Part shown: one piece after another, positions 7,467 through 9,327 of the stretch | Numbering within the stretch: the first letter of the stretch is position 1 | How the letters are laid out: the number at the start of each line of letters is the position of its first letter | From: CAZBZG01 sp964496245 | Lineage (GTDB): Bacteria; Planctomycetota; SZUA-567 | NCBI GenBank assembly: GCA_964496245.1 | Contig: CAZBZG010000192.1 | Coordinates: 1 to 9,327 of the forward strand | Length of the DNA: 9,327 bases | Direction: 5' to 3' | Translations under genes and position numbers: made by a program | The notes under the pieces: generated by a model | What the model was told of the DNA's origin: nothing | Databases searched by the model: none | What the model saw: the letters and a program-made list of their open reading frames with translations, nothing else

Positions 7467-7484
7467 TCGTGAAAAAAAGCACAA
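7467..7484. promoter_or_regulatory. Candidate Rex operator upstream of hoxF
   Basis: The minus strand reads TTGTGCTTTTTTTCACGA. This resembles the Rex consensus TTGTGA-N6-TCACAA, with the outer TTGTG and TCAC-A retained and an AT-rich centre in an otherwise GC-rich region. It lies between rex and hoxF, seven bases upstream of the proposed -35 box. A CRP/FNR-family regulator also binds TGTGA-N6-TCACA-like sites, so the assignment to Rex rests mainly on the adjacent rex gene. Confidence 0.6.
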
Positions 7485-7557
7485 TTCCTGTCGTGTGCCT
7501 CAGCGGCCGGCCAGGGAGGGGGCCTTGCGCATGGCAGCCGAGGGGGGGGATCGGGCG

Positions 7558-8208
7558 TCAGCCCCGGTCGCCCTGCTTGCGCAGCCTCTCGAGGTAGGAG
7601 AGCTGGGTCAACCCCACAGAGAGCAGCTCGTTGCGCACGTGCACGCCCGGGGGAACCTTTAGGTGGAGAGGGGCGAAATTCCAGAACGTCCGCACGCCTT
7701 GGGCGAGGAGCAGGTCGGTCGCAGCCTGCGCCGCTTCGGCCGGCACGGTGATGATGGCCACGGTCACGCCCTCGGCGCGGACGATCTCGGGCAACCGCTC
7801 CATCGGCTCCACGGGCGTCTGCGAAACGAGGGTGCGGGCGGTCTCGGGCTTGGCATCGAACCCGGCCACGATGCGCAGGCCGTACTCTTCGAAGCCCCGG
7901 TAGGCTGCGATCGCGCCGCCCAGGCGTCCGACGCCCACGATCACGGCGGGCTTGGGATCGCCGAACCCCATCACCTCACGAATGGTCTGGACGATCACGT
8001 TGCAGCGGAAGCCGACCTTCGGCTGCCCCTTGACCCCGATGGCGGCGAGGTCGTGGCGCACGAGCGTGTCGTCCACCTCCAGCAGCTCGGCCAGTTGCGA
8101 ACTGGAGACCACCTCCTGGCCCTCGGCCTCGAGGCGGTTGCGGATGTAGTGGTAATAGCGCGGCAGCCGTTCGATGACGCCGCGCCGCAGACGGGGCACG
8201 CTGCTCAC
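7558..8208 (-). CDS. rex: Redox-sensing transcriptional repressor Rex
   Basis: A 216-residue protein of typical Rex length. Residues about 1-80 form a winged-helix DNA-binding domain with a recognition helix around VDDTLVRHDLAAIG (Arg51, Asp53). Residues about 85-210 form a Rossmann fold with GVGRLG (92-97) and an acidic residue at the end of the second strand (GFDAK, Asp118), consistent with NAD(H) binding. Family members bind operators when NADH/NAD+ is low and release them when NADH rises. The GTG start at 8208 is preceded by AAAGGG; a second GTG three codons in is the alternative. The gene lies immediately upstream of the hox operon on the same strand, and the 223-base gap holds a Rex-like palindrome, so hox control by Rex is likely (inference). 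It has its own candidate promoter. Confidence 0.93.
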   Translation of the reverse strand: MSSVPRLRRGVIERLPRYYHYIRNRLEAEGQEVVSSSQLAELLEVDDTLVRHDLAAIGVKGQPKVGFRCNVIVQTIREVMGFGDPKPAVIVGVGRLGGAIAAYRGFEEYGLRIVAGFDAKPETARTLVSQTPVEPMERLPEIVRAEGVTVAIITVPAEAAQAATDLLLAQGVRTFWNFAPLHLKVPPGVHVRNELLSVGLTQLSYLERLRKQGDRG

Positions 8209-8269
8209 TCGGACCCTTTCGGTGAAGGATCGTGTAGCCGGTGGCGCACGGCCGCGATCGTTCGAGCGG

Positions 8270-8297
8270 ATTATACGGCTCGCTGCGGCAAAAGCAA
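8270..8297 (-). promoter_or_regulatory. Candidate rex promoter
   Basis: The minus strand has a perfect TATAAT -10 box (8270-8275), with TTGCTT (8292-8297, three of six to the -35 consensus) 16 bases upstream. The predicted start near 8263 gives a leader of about 55 bases before the GTG at 8208. I see no Rex-like palindrome here, so autoregulation is not evident. Confidence 0.55.
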
Positions 8298-8336
8298 GGC
8301 AGGCGGTGGACGTCCGGACGCGCGCGCCGGACCCTC

Positions 8337-8355
8337 TGCGCGGAACGTCCGCGCA
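8337..8355. repeat. Inverted repeat in the divergent intergenic region
   Basis: TGCGCGGA and TCCGCGCA form a perfect eight-base inverted repeat around a three-base centre. It lies 20 bases upstream of the -35 box of the kinase promoter and between the two divergent promoters, a position suited to an operator. In GC-rich DNA such a repeat can also arise by chance. Confidence 0.4.
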
Positions 8356-8375
8356 AGGACCGACGCCGCCGTCGC

Positions 8376-8404
8376 TTGACAGCCTCCGCTGCCAGCCGTA
8401 TGCT
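8376..8404 (+). promoter_or_regulatory. Candidate promoter of the kinase-oxidoreductase gene
   Basis: A perfect TTGACA (8376-8381) is followed by a 17-base spacer and TATGCT (8399-8404, four of six). The predicted start near 8411 leaves a leader of about 86 bases before the ATG at 8497. This looks like a good housekeeping-sigma promoter and is the strongest of the three found. Confidence 0.65.
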
Positions 8405-8421
8405 TTCGGCATCGATCGCGT

Positions 8422-8450
8422 CGGTCTGTTGTTTCCCGATCCGGTCTGTT
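8422..8450 (+). repeat. Two direct copies of CGGTCTGTT, 20 bases apart
   Basis: CGGTCTGTT occurs at 8422-8430 and again at 8442-8450, an offset of 20 bases or about two helical turns. Both copies lie just downstream of the predicted kinase transcription start. Tandem sites on one face of the helix are typical for response-regulator binding, but the function here is unknown. Confidence 0.35.
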
Positions 8451-8496
8451 CGCTGCAGGCAGCATCGCTGTGCGCCCGCGAGGGAAGGAATCGCCC

Positions 8497-9327
8497 ATGG
8501 ATTCGGAGTCGACCGAAGAACCCGCCGCATCGGGATTCGATTCCACGCTCGAGATCGCTGCGGTGGTGGCCCATCAGATCAAGAGTCCGGTCACGGCCGC
8601 CGGCAGTCTGCTCGAGACAGTGCTCGGGGAGTACTGCGGGCCTCTGACCGACGAGCAGCGCACCACCCTGCGCCGGATGCGGGAACGGCTCCAGGAAGCG
8701 CAGACCACGGCGCGGCGCATGCTCGAGATCGTGCGTCCCGCCGCGCGCGAGGAAAAGGTCCACCCGACCGATCTCGCCGCGTGGCTCAGCCAGCACGAAG
8801 TCCTCTTCCGGCAGCAGGCCGAACCGAACGGCCTGGCCGTGCGCGTGCGGCTGGACTGCGATTCGCCGGTTGCCGCCATCGACGCGGAAGCCCTGGGCGA
8901 GATCGTGGACAGTCTGTTCGCCAACGCCGTGAAGTACACGCCCAAGGGCGGACGCATCGAGATCGCTGTGGAGGATGCGCCGGCGTCCGGACGGGTCCGG
9001 CTGGCGGTGCACGACTCGGGGGCGGGGATCGACCCTGCCCAGCGGGACCGCATCTTCCAGCCGTTCTACCGGACGCCGGGGGCCCGGTCGTCCAGCCAGA
9101 GCGGGATCGGACTGGGGCTCACCTTCACGCGTGCGTTGACCGAACGGTTCGGCGGATCCATCCGTGCCGAAGCGAGTCCGCTCGGCGGAGCAGCCTTCAT
9201 CGTCGACCTGCCGCGGACCGAGGCCGAAGCCGCGCCCGCAGGCGGCGAGGAGCATCCGCCCCTGCGCATCGTGGTGATCGGCGGCATGACAGCGGGCCCG
9301 AAGGCTGCGAGCCGTATCATGCGTCTG
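8497..9327 (+). CDS. Histidine kinase fused to a pyridine nucleotide-disulfide oxidoreductase (partial, 3' end outside window)
   Basis: The open frame runs 277 codons to the window edge without a stop. Residues about 19-85 are a dimerisation/phosphotransfer helix pair with H-box AHQIKSPV (His26, Pro31). Residues about 120-239 are an HATPase domain: N-box LFANAVKYTPKGG (Asn143, with the first Asn of the usual pair replaced by Ser139), G1 box DSGAGID (Asp173), F-box IFQPFY and G2 box GIGLGL. After a Glu/Ala/Pro linker (240-255) the frame continues as LRIVVIGGMTAGPKAASR, the FAD-binding beta-alpha-beta start of CoA-disulfide reductase/NADH oxidase-like flavoproteins. There is no transmembrane segment and no N-terminal sensor domain (only about 18 acidic residues precede the kinase core), so the protein is cytosolic and the flavoprotein half could be the sensor (inference). 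AAGGAA lies six bases before the ATG. It is divergent from rex. The kinase is sure; the fused domain is seen only at its first 20 or so residues. Confidence 0.88.
   Translation, partial: MDSESTEEPAASGFDSTLEIAAVVAHQIKSPVTAAGSLLETVLGEYCGPLTDEQRTTLRRMRERLQEAQTTARRMLEIVRPAAREEKVHPTDLAAWLSQHEVLFRQQAEPNGLAVRVRLDCDSPVAAIDAEALGEIVDSLFANAVKYTPKGGRIEIAVEDAPASGRVRLAVHDSGAGIDPAQRDRIFQPFYRTPGARSSSQSGIGLGLTFTRALTERFGGSIRAEASPLGGAAFIVDLPRTEAEAAPAGGEEHPPLRIVVIGGMTAGPKAASRIMRL

Noticed and set aside
7513..7556. G-rich stretch with runs of 3, 5, 8 and 3 G as a possible G-quadruplex or rex terminator
   Set aside because: Two of the runs are separated by a long spacer and there is no clear stem or T-run, so the evidence is too weak to call a structure.
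8209..9255. 349-codon upstream extension of the rex frame
   Set aside because: It runs antisense through the histidine kinase and the divergent promoters; Rex homology begins only near 8208, where a ribosome binding site and GTG are present.
1..9327. CRISPR arrays, tRNA or rRNA genes, insertion sequences, attachment sites
   Set aside because: No regularly spaced repeats, tRNA-like folds, transposase motifs or terminal inverted repeats were seen.

Overview
The window is GC-rich bacterial DNA dominated by a seven-gene minus-strand block that encodes a redox-controlled, cytosolic NAD-reducing [NiFe] hydrogenase. Read from right to left on the minus strand it contains rex (redox-sensing repressor), a 223-base control region, hoxF, hoxU, hoxY, hoxH, hoxW (maturation endopeptidase) and a stand-alone receiver-domain response regulator. 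The gene set matches four-subunit HoxFUYH enzymes (group 3d), with the NuoE-like domain fused to the N-terminus of HoxF and no separate hoxE. Such enzymes couple H2 to NAD+/NADH. The hyp maturation genes are not here and must lie elsewhere.

Layout. 1-173: leader with no recognised gene. 174-1691 (+): L-fucose/L-arabinose isomerase-family protein, functionally unrelated to the hydrogenase. 1692-1806: convergent intergenic region with a strong hairpin. 1807-7334 (-): hoxF-U-Y-H-W-response regulator, with short spacers and two overlaps. 7335-7557: hox control region with a candidate promoter and an 18-bp Rex-like palindrome. 7558-8208 (-): rex. 8209-8496: divergent promoter region. 8497-9327 (+, runs off the window): a cytosolic histidine kinase core whose frame continues without a stop into the FAD-binding start of a pyridine nucleotide-disulfide oxidoreductase.

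How it may work together (inference). H2 oxidation by HoxHY feeds electrons through HoxU to the FMN/NADH site of HoxF, changing the NADH/NAD+ ratio. Rex senses this ratio and may act on the hoxF promoter. The kinase-oxidoreductase fusion could be a second redox input, and the orphan receiver at the end of the hox operon is a natural candidate partner. A two-component system built from a flavoprotein-fused kinase and a hydrogenase-operon receiver is the most novel feature of the window.

Organism: a bacterium with anaerobic or facultative H2 metabolism. The isomerase family and high GC would fit PVC-type phyla or deltaproteobacteria-like lineages, but no marker in the window decides taxonomy.
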